Below are positions 22,305-31,739 of a stretch of DNA of 64,000 nt, piece after piece. The translations under genes and the position numbers were made by a program. The notes beneath the pieces are model-generated. The model ran no database searches. It was not told where the DNA came from and worked only from the letters and a program-made list of their open reading frames with translations. Origin of the DNA: Paludibaculum fermentans (GTDB taxonomy: Bacteria > Acidobacteriota > Terriglobia > Bryobacterales > Bryobacteraceae); the NCBI RefSeq assembly GCF_015277775.1, contig NZ_CP063849.1, positions 5,533,501 through 5,597,500 on the forward strand, in the 5' to 3' direction. Position 1 is the stretch's first letter. Each line of letters begins with the position of its first letter.

Positions 22305-23162
22305 ATGAAATCCTGCCTGATTTGTCTTCTCTTCGTCCCAGCCGCGCTGGTTTTCGCGCAGAACGCGGCCGCGGATCCGTCCGCCATCCTGCGCCGCAGC
22401 CTCGACCGCGACCGCCTCAACAATGTCCGGGCCAAGGACTACACCTACACACAGCGCGCGGAAAAACGGGACCTTGACTCAAAGGGTAAGGTCAAGAACA
22501 CGGAATCCGATACCTTTGATGTCATTATGATCGGCGAACGGCCCTACAGCCGCAAGATCGCCCACAACGACAAGCCGCTTTCGGACAGAGAGGCGGCCAA
22601 AGCGCAGCAGGAGTTCGACAAAGAGCTGAAGAAGCGGCAGGACGAGAATCCGGATCAACGCCGGAAGAGGCTGGCCGAGGAGGAAAAACGCCGCCAGGAG
22701 AGCCGCGCCTTCCTGGCTGAGATCCCGGATGCCTTTCAACTCACACTCGCGGGCACAGACTGGGTGGACGGCCATCCGGCCTGGATCATCGACGCCCAGC
22801 CCCGCCCGGGCTTCAAAGGCAAGGCCAAGCGCTGGGAACTGCTCACCAAGTTCAAGGGCCGCATCTGGGTGGACCAGGCGGAATACCAGTGGGTGCGGGT
22901 GGAAGCGGAGACCATTGCCCCCGTTTCGTTCGGTTGGGTGTTGGCGCGCCTGGATCCGGGCGCCAAGCTCACTTTCCGCCAGGCGCGGATCAATGCCGAG
23001 GTCTGGCTGCCCGTGTATGCGGTGACCCATCTCGACGCCCGCCTCGGTCTCATCAAGAAGCTGCGGGCGGATGTCGAGGTGACTTGGAAGGACTATCGCA
23101 AGTTCCAGACCGATAGCCGCCTGCTGCCGGCTGGAGAGTCCCCGGACCAATCGAAACCTTAA
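22305..23162 (+). CDS. Secreted LolA-like fold protein with a charged helical insertion
   Basis: 285 residues with a signal peptide (MKSCLICLLFVPAALVFA). The mature part has strands GRIWVDQAEYQWVRVEAETI, VDGHPAWIIDAQPRPGF and AEVWLPVYAVTHLDARL, resembling the LolA/LppX-like proteins common in Acidobacteria. A lysine/glutamate-rich segment (about residues 95-145, EELKKRQDENPDQRRKRL-like) forms a long charged helix between the strands. It shares its layout with the protein at 6037. The partner is unknown. It is divergent from the hybrid kinase. Confidence 0.7.
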   Translation: MKSCLICLLFVPAALVFAQNAAADPSAILRRSLDRDRLNNVRAKDYTYTQRAEKRDLDSKGKVKNTESDTFDVIMIGERPYSRKIAHNDKPLSDREAAKAQQEFDKELKKRQDENPDQRRKRLAEEEKRRQESRAFLAEIPDAFQLTLAGTDWVDGHPAWIIDAQPRPGFKGKAKRWELLTKFKGRIWVDQAEYQWVRVEAETIAPVSFGWVLARLDPGAKLTFRQARINAEVWLPVYAVTHLDARLGLIKKLRADVEVTWKDYRKFQTDSRLLPAGESPDQSKP

Positions 23163-23215
23163 CCGGTTTGTTCCACTGGTCTCGAACCCAGAACCCAACG
23201 GTTTGGGACGAAGTG

Positions 23216-24391
23216 CTATTTGGGCTTGAGAGCGGTTTCCAGGAGGGCGGCGGCGTCGGTGAAGCCTCCGGCGCGGGCCAGTTCCAGGGGCGTGCGGCCG
23301 GCTTTGTTGCGGAGACGGGGGTTGGCGCCTTTGGCCAGGAGAACCTGCACCACCTCCAGACGGCCCCAACTGGCCGCTACGTGCAGCGGGGTGGAGCCGC
23401 TGTCGGTATCCGGGACATCCAGCTTCGCTCCCTTTTCCAGGAGGAGTTCCACTACGGATTTCTGGCCGGCCAGGGCCGCATCGTGAAGGGCGGTGGAACC
23501 GGCGGGGGTGACGGCGTTCACGTCGGCGCCGTGCTCGATGAGAAGTTCCACGATCTGGCGATGGCCTTTCAGGGCGGCGTCGGAGAGCAGGGGTTTCGGG
23601 TTCGCCCCGAGTGAGAGCATCATGGCCACGACGTCCGTTTGGCCTCGCAGGACCGCCTCGCGGAGCTGGCGCTCCATGCTGAGGGGCGCGCCCTTGGCCG
23701 AGAGCAGTTCCATCACCCGGGTGTGTTTGTAGCGCAGAGCCTCGTCCATGGGGGTGGCGTTGGAGTTGTCGCGGGCGTTCACGTCGGCTCCGGCGGCGAG
23801 CAGGACTTCGACGACGTCCGAGTGGCCTTTGACGGCGGCCTCGTGGAGGGGGGTCTGGCCGGTCTCCTCGCTGCGGATGTTGACCCTGGCGCCGCGGTCG
23901 AGCAGGAGCTTGGCTACGTCGGCATGGCCCTTCCAGGCGGCTTCGTCGAGGGGCGTGGAGCCGCTGGCGTCGCGAATGTTCACGTTGGCGCCCTTGTCGA
24001 GCAGGAGTTGGACCAGTTCGAGGTGGCCGCGGTTGGCGGCGAGATGGAGGGCGGTGGCGCCGTTCTTGTAGGCCGCGTTGAGGTCGGCCCCGTTTTTGAG
24101 CAGGATTTCGACGACCGGCTGGCGGTTCATGAGGACGGCGTAGTGGAGAGGGGTGGAGCCGGCTTCTTTGTGGCGGGCGTTGACGTTGGCTTTGTAGCTG
24201 ATGAGGAGTTCGACGATGGCGGATTCGCCGCTCCAGGCTGCGTCGTGAAGGGGGGTTCCGCCCAGGGTGTCGTAGGCGTTGGGATCAGCGCCCTTGGAGA
24301 GGAGGGTACCTACCGTTTCGATGTCTCCGCTGCGAGCGGCTGTGTGGAGGTCGGAACAACAGAGGAGAGCCAGCAGCAGGGGGGCGATCAT
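23216..24391 (-). CDS. Exported ankyrin-repeat protein (about 12 repeats)
   Basis: 391 residues from the ATG at 24391; the frame extends 11 codons upstream but this Met starts the signal peptide MIAPLLLALLCCSD. A lipoprotein-type cysteine may be present in LLCCS. About twelve consecutive ankyrin units follow, most with the consensus G-x-T-P-L-H-x-A-A-x-x-G and V-(V/E)-x-L-L-x-x-G-A-(D/N)-V-N. Repeats 7-8 are degenerate (RQLREAVLRGQTDVV). The whole mature protein is a solenoid binding surface without a catalytic domain. It is probably an extracytoplasmic interaction protein. Confidence 0.9.
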   Translation of the reverse strand: MIAPLLLALLCCSDLHTAARSGDIETVGTLLSKGADPNAYDTLGGTPLHDAAWSGESAIVELLISYKANVNARHKEAGSTPLHYAVLMNRQPVVEILLKNGADLNAAYKNGATALHLAANRGHLELVQLLLDKGANVNIRDASGSTPLDEAAWKGHADVAKLLLDRGARVNIRSEETGQTPLHEAAVKGHSDVVEVLLAAGADVNARDNSNATPMDEALRYKHTRVMELLSAKGAPLSMERQLREAVLRGQTDVVAMMLSLGANPKPLLSDAALKGHRQIVELLIEHGADVNAVTPAGSTALHDAALAGQKSVVELLLEKGAKLDVPDTDSGSTPLHVAASWGRLEVVQVLLAKGANPRLRNKAGRTPLELARAGGFTDAAALLETALKPK

Positions 24392-24445
24392 GGGTAGACC
24401 GGGAGGCGGCGCCGCGGGTGGCACCGCCTCAATTCGATCGTAGTC

Positions 24446-25753
<1,308 letters not shown>

Positions 25754-25846
25754 AGGGCTACCGCTAACGAGAATTAGTGCCGGGGTGAAACAACGACAAT
25801 TCTAGCTCATCAGATGTTTCGGACGCGCAGCATGACGCAAAAGCCA

Positions 25847-25859
25847 TATAATCCGTCAC
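25847..25859 (+). promoter_or_regulatory. Consensus -10 box of a probably leaderless transcript
   Basis: A perfect TATAAT (25847-25852) ends 7 nt before the ATG at 25860. No Shine-Dalgarno sequence is present, and the next in-frame Met is far inside the protein, beyond the signal peptide. Transcription would start at or within one base of the ATG. No good -35 is seen. Confidence 0.5.
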
Positions 25860-28778
25860 ATGGCTGCACGTTTCAGGTCCCTCGCCCCTCGTGTGTTCAC
25901 TCTCACGCTTTTCTGTGCCGCATTGGGCTTCGCGCAAGCGAAACGGCCCATTCTGCACAAGGATTTCGATGCCTGGCGGTCGATCACCGGCCAGACGCTG
26001 TCGCGTGACGGGAAGTTTCTGGCGTACGCGTACATGCCGCAGGATGGAGACGGGGACCTGGTTGTCCGCGAGCTCGCGACAGGCAAGGAATGGCGGCAGA
26101 GTGTGGGTGCGCTGCCTCCTCCGGCGATCGTCCCGGTGGATGTGGAGACGCCGCCGCCGCCGCGTACGGTGAAGATGAGCTTCACCAGCGATGGGCAGTA
26201 CCTGATCGCGCAGACCTATCCCGCCAAGGCGGCGACCGAGCAGGCCAGGAAGGCGAAGAAGAAGGCCGAAGAGATGCCGAAGCAGGGGCTGCTGATCCTG
26301 AAGCTGGGCGGCGGCGAGGCGGTGCGTGTCGAGAACGTGAAGAGCTTCCAGGTGCCCGAGAAGGGTGGACCCTGGCTGGCATACCTGAAAGAGCCCGCGG
26401 TGCCGGTGAAGCCGACCGATGCGGTGAAGACTACGGAGCAGGACGGGGACGGCGAGGATCAGGCTCGTGGAGCGGCTGGACGCGGAGCGGCGGGCGGCAA
26501 GAAGGAGTTCGGGACGGAGCTGGTGTTGCGCAACCTGACGAAGGCCGAGGGCGGCGAGCGGACGTTTGCGAACGCGTCGGAGTACACGATTGCACGGGAT
26601 GGGAAGACGTTGGTGTACGCCGTTTCTTCGAAGAAAGAAGAGGAGAACGGGGTCTATGCGGTGGCGACCACGGCGGAGGGGGCTCCGGCGGCGCTGGCGT
26701 CTGGCAAGGGCAAGTACTCCAAGATTGCGTGGAGCCGGGAGCAGGACAAGCTGGCGTTCCTGTTTGAGAAGAGCGCGATGCTTTGGGACGGGTCGGCCGG
26801 CAAGGCAGTGGAAGTGGTAAACGCGCAGACGGCCGGGCTGCCGGCGGGCATGGTGGTGAGCGACAAGGGCGCGGTGACTTTTTCGCGCGACGGGAAGCGG
26901 CTGTATGTGCCGGTGGCGGCTCCGCCGAAGGCCGAGAAGCCGGCGGAGGAGGCGGCGCCGAACGATGAGAAGGTCCTGATGGACCTGTGGCGCTGGAACG
27001 ATGACCTGGTGCAGCCGATGCAGAAGGTGCGGGCGACCCAGGAGCGGAACCGGACCTATCGCGGGGTGTACGACATCGCGGCGAAGAAGTATGTCCAGTT
27101 GGCGACGCCTGCGATGCAGACGGTGCTGCCGACGGATGACGGCCTGCTGGCCCTGGGGCTGGACGACCGGGCCTGGCGGCGGATGATCGACTACGACTCG
27201 ACGTATCAGGATGTGTACCTGGTGAATGGCAACAGCGGCCAGCGGAAGCTGATGCTGCGGCAGTTGCCGGGGGGCGGCGGGCCGGGCGGTGGAGTGCTGC
27301 AGATTGCTCCGGATGGCAAGCACGCGTTCTACTACAATGCCAAGGCGTGGCACGTGATGACGTTGCCGGAGGGGGCTTCGAAGAACGTGAGTTCGTCTTT
27401 GGGCGTGGCGTTCTTTGACGAAGAAGACGACACGCCGAACCCGCCGGGCTCGTATGGGCACTCCGGGTGGGCCAAGGACAGCCAGAGTTTCTTCGTGAAC
27501 GACCAGTACGACGTGTGGCAGGTTTTCGTGGACGGGCGGCCGGCGCGGAACCTGACGTCGGGCGAGGGGCGGAAGGCGAAGATCCAGTTCCGCATCCAGC
27601 GAGTGGATGCGGTGGACGAGAGTGAGGACCGGGGCCAGGACGCGACGAAGCCGTTCACGTTCCGGGCTGAGAGTGAAGAGACCCGGGAGAGCGGGTTCTA
27701 CCGCGTGACGGGCACGGGCGCGCCGCAGCGGCTGTTGTGGGGTGCGAAGAACTACCGGTTCGCCACACGGGCGAAGGACGCCGATGTCGTACTGATCACG
27801 GCATCGCGCTTCGATGAGTTCCCTGACCTGCAGTTGACGAACGCCAGCTTCGCCGCTCCGAGGAAGGTGAGCAACGGCGCGGCGCAGATGGAGCCGTTTT
27901 TGTGGGGCCAGGGTGAGCTGGTGTCGTACAAGAACGTGGATGGTGTGCCGCTGCGGGCGGCGCTGTACAAGCCGGCGAACTTCGACCCGAAGAAGAAGTA
28001 CCCGATGATCGTGTACATCTACGAGAAGCTGTCGCAGGGCGTGCACGCGTTCGTGGAACCGCGGCCGGGCCACAGCATCAACTTCAGCCAGTACACGTCG
28101 CAGGGGTATGTGATTCTGACTCCGGACATCGTGTACTCGGTGGGGCATCCTGGCCAGAGCGCGCTGAAGTGCGTGCTGCCGGCAATCCAGTCGGTGGTGG
28201 ATCTCGGGTTCATCGACGAGAAGCGGATCGGGATCCAGGGGCATAGCTGGGGCGGGTACCAGATCGCGTATATGGTGACGCAGACGAACCGGTTCCGGGC
28301 GGCGGAGGCCGGGGCTCCGGTGGGCAACATGACGTCGGCGTATAGCGGGATCCGGTGGGGCAGCGGCATGCCGCGGCAGTTCCAGTATGAGAAGACGCAG
28401 AGCCGCATCGGGCCGTCGCTGTACGACAACCCGCTGCTGTATATCGAGAATTCGCCCATCTTCCAGGTGAAGCGGGTGGAGACGCCGATGCTGATCCTGC
28501 ACGACGACAACGACGACGCGGTGCCGTGGTACCAGGGCATCGAATTCTTCCTGGCGCTGCGGCGGACGGGCAAGGAAGCGTACCTGATGAACTACAACGG
28601 TGAACTGCACGGCCTGCGGCGGAGACCGGACCAGAAGGACTACGCGATCCGCATGCAGCAGTTCTTCGATCACTTCCTGAAAGACGCGGACAAACCGGAA
28701 TGGATGGAGAAGGGGATTCCGTTCATCGAGCGGGAAGAAGAGAAAGAACGGTTTGAGAAGCTGACGGACCAGCGCTGA
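25860..28778 (+). CDS. Secreted S9-family (prolyl oligopeptidase-type) serine peptidase
   Basis: 972 residues. The signal peptide covers residues 1-26 (ARFRSLAPRVFTLTLFCAA..FAQA). A long N-terminal beta-propeller is suggested by repeated WSREQDKLAFLF-like strands, with a low-complexity insert near residue 200 (ARGAAGRGAAGG). The C-terminal alpha/beta-hydrolase domain has the nucleophile in GIQGHSWGGYQIAYM (Ser about 796), Asp in LHDDNDDAVPW (about 885) and His in NGELHGLRR (about 917), all in canonical order. It is longer than typical 650-750 residue members because of the enlarged propeller. It probably degrades peptides in the periplasm or outside the cell. A long antisense ORF here is only a GC-skew shadow. 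Confidence 0.93.
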   Translation: MAARFRSLAPRVFTLTLFCAALGFAQAKRPILHKDFDAWRSITGQTLSRDGKFLAYAYMPQDGDGDLVVRELATGKEWRQSVGALPPPAIVPVDVETPPPPRTVKMSFTSDGQYLIAQTYPAKAATEQARKAKKKAEEMPKQGLLILKLGGGEAVRVENVKSFQVPEKGGPWLAYLKEPAVPVKPTDAVKTTEQDGDGEDQARGAAGRGAAGGKKEFGTELVLRNLTKAEGGERTFANASEYTIARDGKTLVYAVSSKKEEENGVYAVATTAEGAPAALASGKGKYSKIAWSREQDKLAFLFEKSAMLWDGSAGKAVEVVNAQTAGLPAGMVVSDKGAVTFSRDGKRLYVPVAAPPKAEKPAEEAAPNDEKVLMDLWRWNDDLVQPMQKVRATQERNRTYRGVYDIAAKKYVQLATPAMQTVLPTDDGLLALGLDDRAWRRMIDYDSTYQDVYLVNGNSGQRKLMLRQLPGGGGPGGGVLQIAPDGKHAFYYNAKAWHVMTLPEGASKNVSSSLGVAFFDEEDDTPNPPGSYGHSGWAKDSQSFFVNDQYDVWQVFVDGRPARNLTSGEGRKAKIQFRIQRVDAVDESEDRGQDATKPFTFRAESEETRESGFYRVTGTGAPQRLLWGAKNYRFATRAKDADVVLITASRFDEFPDLQLTNASFAAPRKVSNGAAQMEPFLWGQGELVSYKNVDGVPLRAALYKPANFDPKKKYPMIVYIYEKLSQGVHAFVEPRPGHSINFSQYTSQGYVILTPDIVYSVGHPGQSALKCVLPAIQSVVDLGFIDEKRIGIQGHSWGGYQIAYMVTQTNRFRAAEAGAPVGNMTSAYSGIRWGSGMPRQFQYEKTQSRIGPSLYDNPLLYIENSPIFQVKRVETPMLILHDDNDDAVPWYQGIEFFLALRRTGKEAYLMNYNGELHGLRRRPDQKDYAIRMQQFFDHFLKDADKPEWMEKGIPFIEREEEKERFEKLTDQR

Positions 28779-28781
28779 GCC

Positions 28782-29318
28782 ATGGAGACCGAGCGTCTAC
28801 TGCTGCTGCCTTGGCGAGAAGGGGACGAGTGGCTATTGGAGCCGCTGGCCACGGATCCGCTGGTGATGAGGTACATCACCGGCGGGACACCGATGACGGC
28901 GGAGCAGATTCAGGCCGGTGTGGCCCGGCAGGTGGCGCTGTATGCCGAGTTGGGCTTGTGCCGCTGGCGGCTGGAGCTCAAGGATACTCGAGAGACGATT
29001 GGGTTTGCGGGGGTGGGCCGCCTGGCTGGCATGGAGGAACTGGAGATCGGGTGGTGGCTGGCGCCGGTGCATTGGGGGCATGGATATGCAACGGAGGGCG
29101 GACGGGCGGCACTGCGGGATGCGTTTGAACGGGTCGGGCTCTCGAATGTGATTTCCATAACGCTGCCCGAGAATATCGCTTCGCAGCGGGTGATGCAGCG
29201 GATCGGACTCCACTACCAGGGCCGGCGGGTGCACGCCGGCCTTGAGCATGTTGTGTATACGACTACTCGCGAGGAGTGGCTGGCGGCGGAACTAGACCGC
29301 GCGGGCAGCGGTGGTTGA
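28782..29318 (+). CDS. GNAT-family N-acetyltransferase (RimJ/RimL type)
   Basis: 178 residues starting 3 nt after the peptidase stop. The N-terminus ETERLLLLPWREGDEW is the typical RimJ/RimL/Acetyltransf_3 opening. The acetyl-CoA site is readable as GWWLAPVHWGHGYATEGGRA (about residues 88-107; the usual Q/R-x-x-G-x-G/A becomes HWGHGYA). LPENIASQRVMQRIGLHYQG is the conserved late helix. The substrate is unknown; it could be a protein N-terminus, an amine or a small molecule. Its 3' end overlaps the convergent epimerase gene by 27 bp. Confidence 0.88.
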   Translation: METERLLLLPWREGDEWLLEPLATDPLVMRYITGGTPMTAEQIQAGVARQVALYAELGLCRWRLELKDTRETIGFAGVGRLAGMEELEIGWWLAPVHWGHGYATEGGRAALRDAFERVGLSNVISITLPENIASQRVMQRIGLHYQGRRVHAGLEHVVYTTTREEWLAAELDRAGSGG

Positions 29319-30164
29319 GATGGCCTGGCCGGCGGCCTCTCGCAGAAACGCTACGCCTTCGCTGGCGATGGAGTCGACCGTTGGGGCGAGGTCGCGCCAG
29401 ATGCAGGCGGCCGCGGCGATTTCCGTTACGCGGGAGCCAAAGCTCTCGATGACGCACCAGTCGTCGTAGCCGGTGTCGCGCAGGGCGGCGAAGACGCCGG
29501 TCCATTCCACATTGCCGGTGCCGGGGATGCCGCGATCGTTCTCACAGGTGTGGACATGAGCGACGTGCTGGCCTAGTCCGCGGATGGCGTCGCCGGCGTG
29601 TTTGTCTTCGATATTCGAATGGAACGTATCGAAGAGGATGCCGATGTAGGGGTCGTGGACTTCGGCGCAGAGCTTCGCTGCATCGGCGGCGGTATTGAGC
29701 ACGTAAGTCTCGAAGCGGTTGAGGGGCTCCACCGCCAGGGTGACGTCGTGGGCGCGCAGGGTGGGGGCCAGGGCTTTGAGCTCGTCGACGCCCCGCTTCC
29801 ACTCGTCTTCGGTGCGGCGCCGGCCGGGCAGATAGCCTACAGGCGACAGGTAGGGGCCGACAAAGACCGGGGAGCCGATTTCCGCGGCGGTCTCGATGCC
29901 GCGTTTCATGAAGTCGCGGGCGCGGTCGCGGATGGAGGGATCGTCGCTGATGAGGCTGACGTCGCCGGTGAGGGCGGAGCAGAACGTAACTTCCAGGCCT
30001 TCGTTGTGCGCGGCTTCGCGGATGAGGCGCGCCGGGAATCCATCGAAAGCGAAGCGAGCGACCTCCACGCCGTCAAAGCCCCAGGACTTGATCTTTGCCA
30101 GCAGGGGCAGATGATCCAGATCAAACGCGGCGGTCCAGAGGAGAGTATTGATGCCGAATTTCAT
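29292..30164 (-). CDS. Sugar phosphate isomerase/epimerase (AP endonuclease-2 TIM barrel)
   Basis: 290 residues. MKFGINTLLWTAAFDLDHLP at the N-terminus, AVEPLNRFETYVLNTAADA (catalytic Glu, about 145), ILFDTFHSNIEDK (Asp/His metal ligands, about 178), VAHVHTCENDRGIPGTGNV (His, about 205) and a final catalytic Glu in WCVIESFG (about 239) reproduce the D-tagatose/D-psicose 3-epimerase pattern. The metal ligands E-D-H-E are all present. The family interconverts ketohexoses or acts on related polyols. The minus-strand neighbours upstream (micro-ORF, hypothetical, SDR, GH51) suggest a carbohydrate-use group. Confidence 0.88.
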   Translation of the reverse strand: MKFGINTLLWTAAFDLDHLPLLAKIKSWGFDGVEVARFAFDGFPARLIREAAHNEGLEVTFCSALTGDVSLISDDPSIRDRARDFMKRGIETAAEIGSPVFVGPYLSPVGYLPGRRRTEDEWKRGVDELKALAPTLRAHDVTLAVEPLNRFETYVLNTAADAAKLCAEVHDPYIGILFDTFHSNIEDKHAGDAIRGLGQHVAHVHTCENDRGIPGTGNVEWTGVFAALRDTGYDDWCVIESFGSRVTEIAAAACIWRDLAPTVDSIASEGVAFLREAAGQAISTTAARAV

Positions 30165-30176
30165 AAAGCGGGGTCC

Positions 30177-30287
30177 TTAGGATGGGTGGTAGCTGAATGC
30201 AGCCTGGCGGGGCCGGCCCGCACAGGGTTCGAACGGGCTATTGAAGCGGCCTACGCCCCAGGAGGCGGGGATGACGTTGGCTTTCAT
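30177..30287 (-). CDS. Possible 36-residue micro-protein between hypothetical and epimerase genes
   Basis: The ATG at 30287 is preceded by GAAGG at about 6 nt. The ORF runs 36 codons to a TAA at 30177-30179 and encodes a Pro/Ala/Arg-rich peptide starting MKANVIPASWGVGRFN. The AAGGA that follows the stop acts as the ribosome-binding site of the epimerase gene. It fills nearly all of the 151-nt gap between the two genes. There is no recognised family or transmembrane helix. It could be a coupling leader or a chance ORF. Confidence 0.35.
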   Translation of the reverse strand: MKANVIPASWGVGRFNSPFEPCAGRPRQAAFSYHPS

Positions 30288-30315
30288 AGAGTGCCTTCGA
30301 GCTTATCGCATCGGT

Positions 30316-30861
30316 TCATGCGGCGGGGTCCTCGGAGTAGATGCGGAGGAGTTCGAGGGGGTCCTTCTCGCTGGTATTGCGAATGTCGAGGCCGCGGCGG
30401 GCGCGTTCGCCGGTGATGAAGACTTCGTCGGGTGTCAGTTTGCCGTCATGCAGGGCATGGGGCGATTGGATTTCGACCTTGGAGACGAGGCCCTGGCCGC
30501 GGAGGCAGAGGAGGACGACGGGTCCTTTGTACTGGAGGTGGCCGGATTCGCCGGGTCCGAGCATCCATTGATCCGAGACGGGTCCAAGTTCGACGTCGTC
30601 GAGGGGTTGGAGGGTGAGGTCGCCGTTGCTCCAGCGGGCGAGCACGTTCCAGTCGGGGGCTTGCGCGCCGAGGTACCAGTCGCGGAGTTTGTCGAAGGCG
30701 TCGCGCAGGGGGATGCGGCGGGCGCCGATGGCGATGCAGCTGAGATGAGGCTCGGAGATGGAGGCGATCCAGCGTTCGCCGTTATCGGCGAAGTTTGGGG
30801 CCAGTCGGACGACGCCCTCGCCCGCCGCGACGGCTCCGCGCAATAGAGTGACGCTCGGCAT
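30316..30861 (-). CDS. Hypothetical protein, cupin-like beta-rich C-terminal half
   Basis: 181 residues. The start ATG at 30861 gives MPSVTLLRGAVAAGEGVVRL. I do not recognise a family with confidence. The segment WMLGPGESGHLQYKGPVVLLC followed by LRGQGLVSK reads like the strand-turn-strand of a cupin-type barrel, similar to the C-terminal barrel of type I phosphomannose isomerases, but the metal-binding histidines are not evident. There is no signal peptide. It sits upstream of the micro-ORF and epimerase on the same strand, so a sugar-binding or accessory role is possible. Confidence 0.55.
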   Translation of the reverse strand: MPSVTLLRGAVAAGEGVVRLAPNFADNGERWIASISEPHLSCIAIGARRIPLRDAFDKLRDWYLGAQAPDWNVLARWSNGDLTLQPLDDVELGPVSDQWMLGPGESGHLQYKGPVVLLCLRGQGLVSKVEIQSPHALHDGKLTPDEVFITGERARRGLDIRNTSEKDPLELLRIYSEDPAA

Positions 30862-30903
30862 GACGGCTTCATCCTACACCTCGGGGGGGTGGGTGCGTGA
30901 GGA

Positions 30904-30940
30904 GCCGACCTGGGGGTCGGCTGCGGACGAGGGCGTCCGC
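30904..30940. repeat. Tandem double-hairpin intergenic element
   Basis: Two adjacent perfect stem-loops are separated by one base. The first has arms GCCGACC and GGTCGGC (30904-30910, 30915-30921) around TGGG. The second has arms GCGGACG and CGTCCGC (30923-30929, 30934-30940) around AGGG. Both have 7-bp stems and 4-nt loops. It lies in the 103-nt gap between the SDR gene and the hypothetical gene on the minus strand. It resembles REP/BIME-type dispersed elements. No T-tract is present. Confidence 0.6.
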
Positions 30941-30964
30941 CCTCCCAATGAGGAATGACGGCTG

Positions 30965-31696
30965 CTAGACCATGCTGGCGCCGCCGCCGGCCTGGAGGTT
31001 CTGGCCGGTCACCCAGCGGGCTTCGCTGGTGCAAAGCCAGGCTACGACTTCGGCCACGTCGGCGGGTTGGCCTACGCGCCCGAGAGGCGACATGCCGGCG
31101 GCGATGCCGACCAGCGTGGGGAACTGGTTCAACATGTCGGTGTCGGTGAAGCCGGGGGAGACGGTATTCACGGTGATGCTCCGGGGGCCGAGTTCGCGGG
31201 CCAGGGCGCGGGTGAGTTGCTCGACCGCGGCTTTGCTGCCGGAGTAGATGGCGCTGCCGGCGGGGCTGGAGACCGTGGCTCCGGTGGAGATGGAGACGAT
31301 GCGGCCGCCGTTGCGCAGGCGGAGGGCGGCTTCGCGGCAGCAGAAATAGGTGCCCCGGGCATTCACTGAGAAGATATGGTCGTACTGCTCCTCTGTGGAT
31401 TGCGCCACGGGCTGGAAGCTGGCGACTCCGGCATTGTTGACGAGGATATCGAGGGGGCCGAGAGCGGCTTCGGCGGTTTCGAAGAGGCGGCGGATGTCGG
31501 CTACAACGGAGACGTCGGCCTGGATGGCGAGGCCGCCGATTTCGGCCGCGAGGGCTTCCGCTTCGGCGGCGGAGCGGGTGTAGTTGACGACGACCCTGGC
31601 GCCTTCGGAGGCGAGGCTGGAGGCAATGGCGCGCCCGATGCCGCGCGCCGCGCCGGTGACGATCGCGGTCTTCCCGCTCAAACGCTGTAAGGACAT
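30965..31696 (-). CDS. Short-chain dehydrogenase/reductase (classical SDR)
   Basis: 243 residues. The NAD(P)-binding TGAARGIG (about residues 15-22), NNAG (about 86-89), catalytic Ser in VSISTGATV (about 138) and YxxxK in YSGSKAAVEQL (about 151-155) are all present. Asn-Tyr-Thr-Arg after the second strand (VVVNYTRS) suggests NADP(H) preference. The C-terminus WVTGQNLQAGGGASMV is typical of FabG-like 3-oxoacyl-ACP reductase/sugar dehydrogenase members. It lies between a GH51 gene and sugar-related genes, so a sugar or polyol dehydrogenase is possible. Confidence 0.9.
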   Translation of the reverse strand: MSLQRLSGKTAIVTGAARGIGRAIASSLASEGARVVVNYTRSAAEAEALAAEIGGLAIQADVSVVADIRRLFETAEAALGPLDILVNNAGVASFQPVAQSTEEQYDHIFSVNARGTYFCCREAALRLRNGGRIVSISTGATVSSPAGSAIYSGSKAAVEQLTRALARELGPRSITVNTVSPGFTDTDMLNQFPTLVGIAAGMSPLGRVGQPADVAEVVAWLCTSEARWVTGQNLQAGGGASMV

Positions 31697-31739
31697 GCAA
31701 GCAGGATAGCGCCCGGACGCGTGGTCCGGGCGTGGTCCG

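Noticed and set aside
25764-28673. 969-codon minus-strand ORF opposite the S9 peptidase
   Set aside because: Its product is Arg/His/Leu/Pro-rich with no fold; the plus strand has a signal peptide and an ordered Ser-Asp-His catalytic set. It is a codon-bias shadow.
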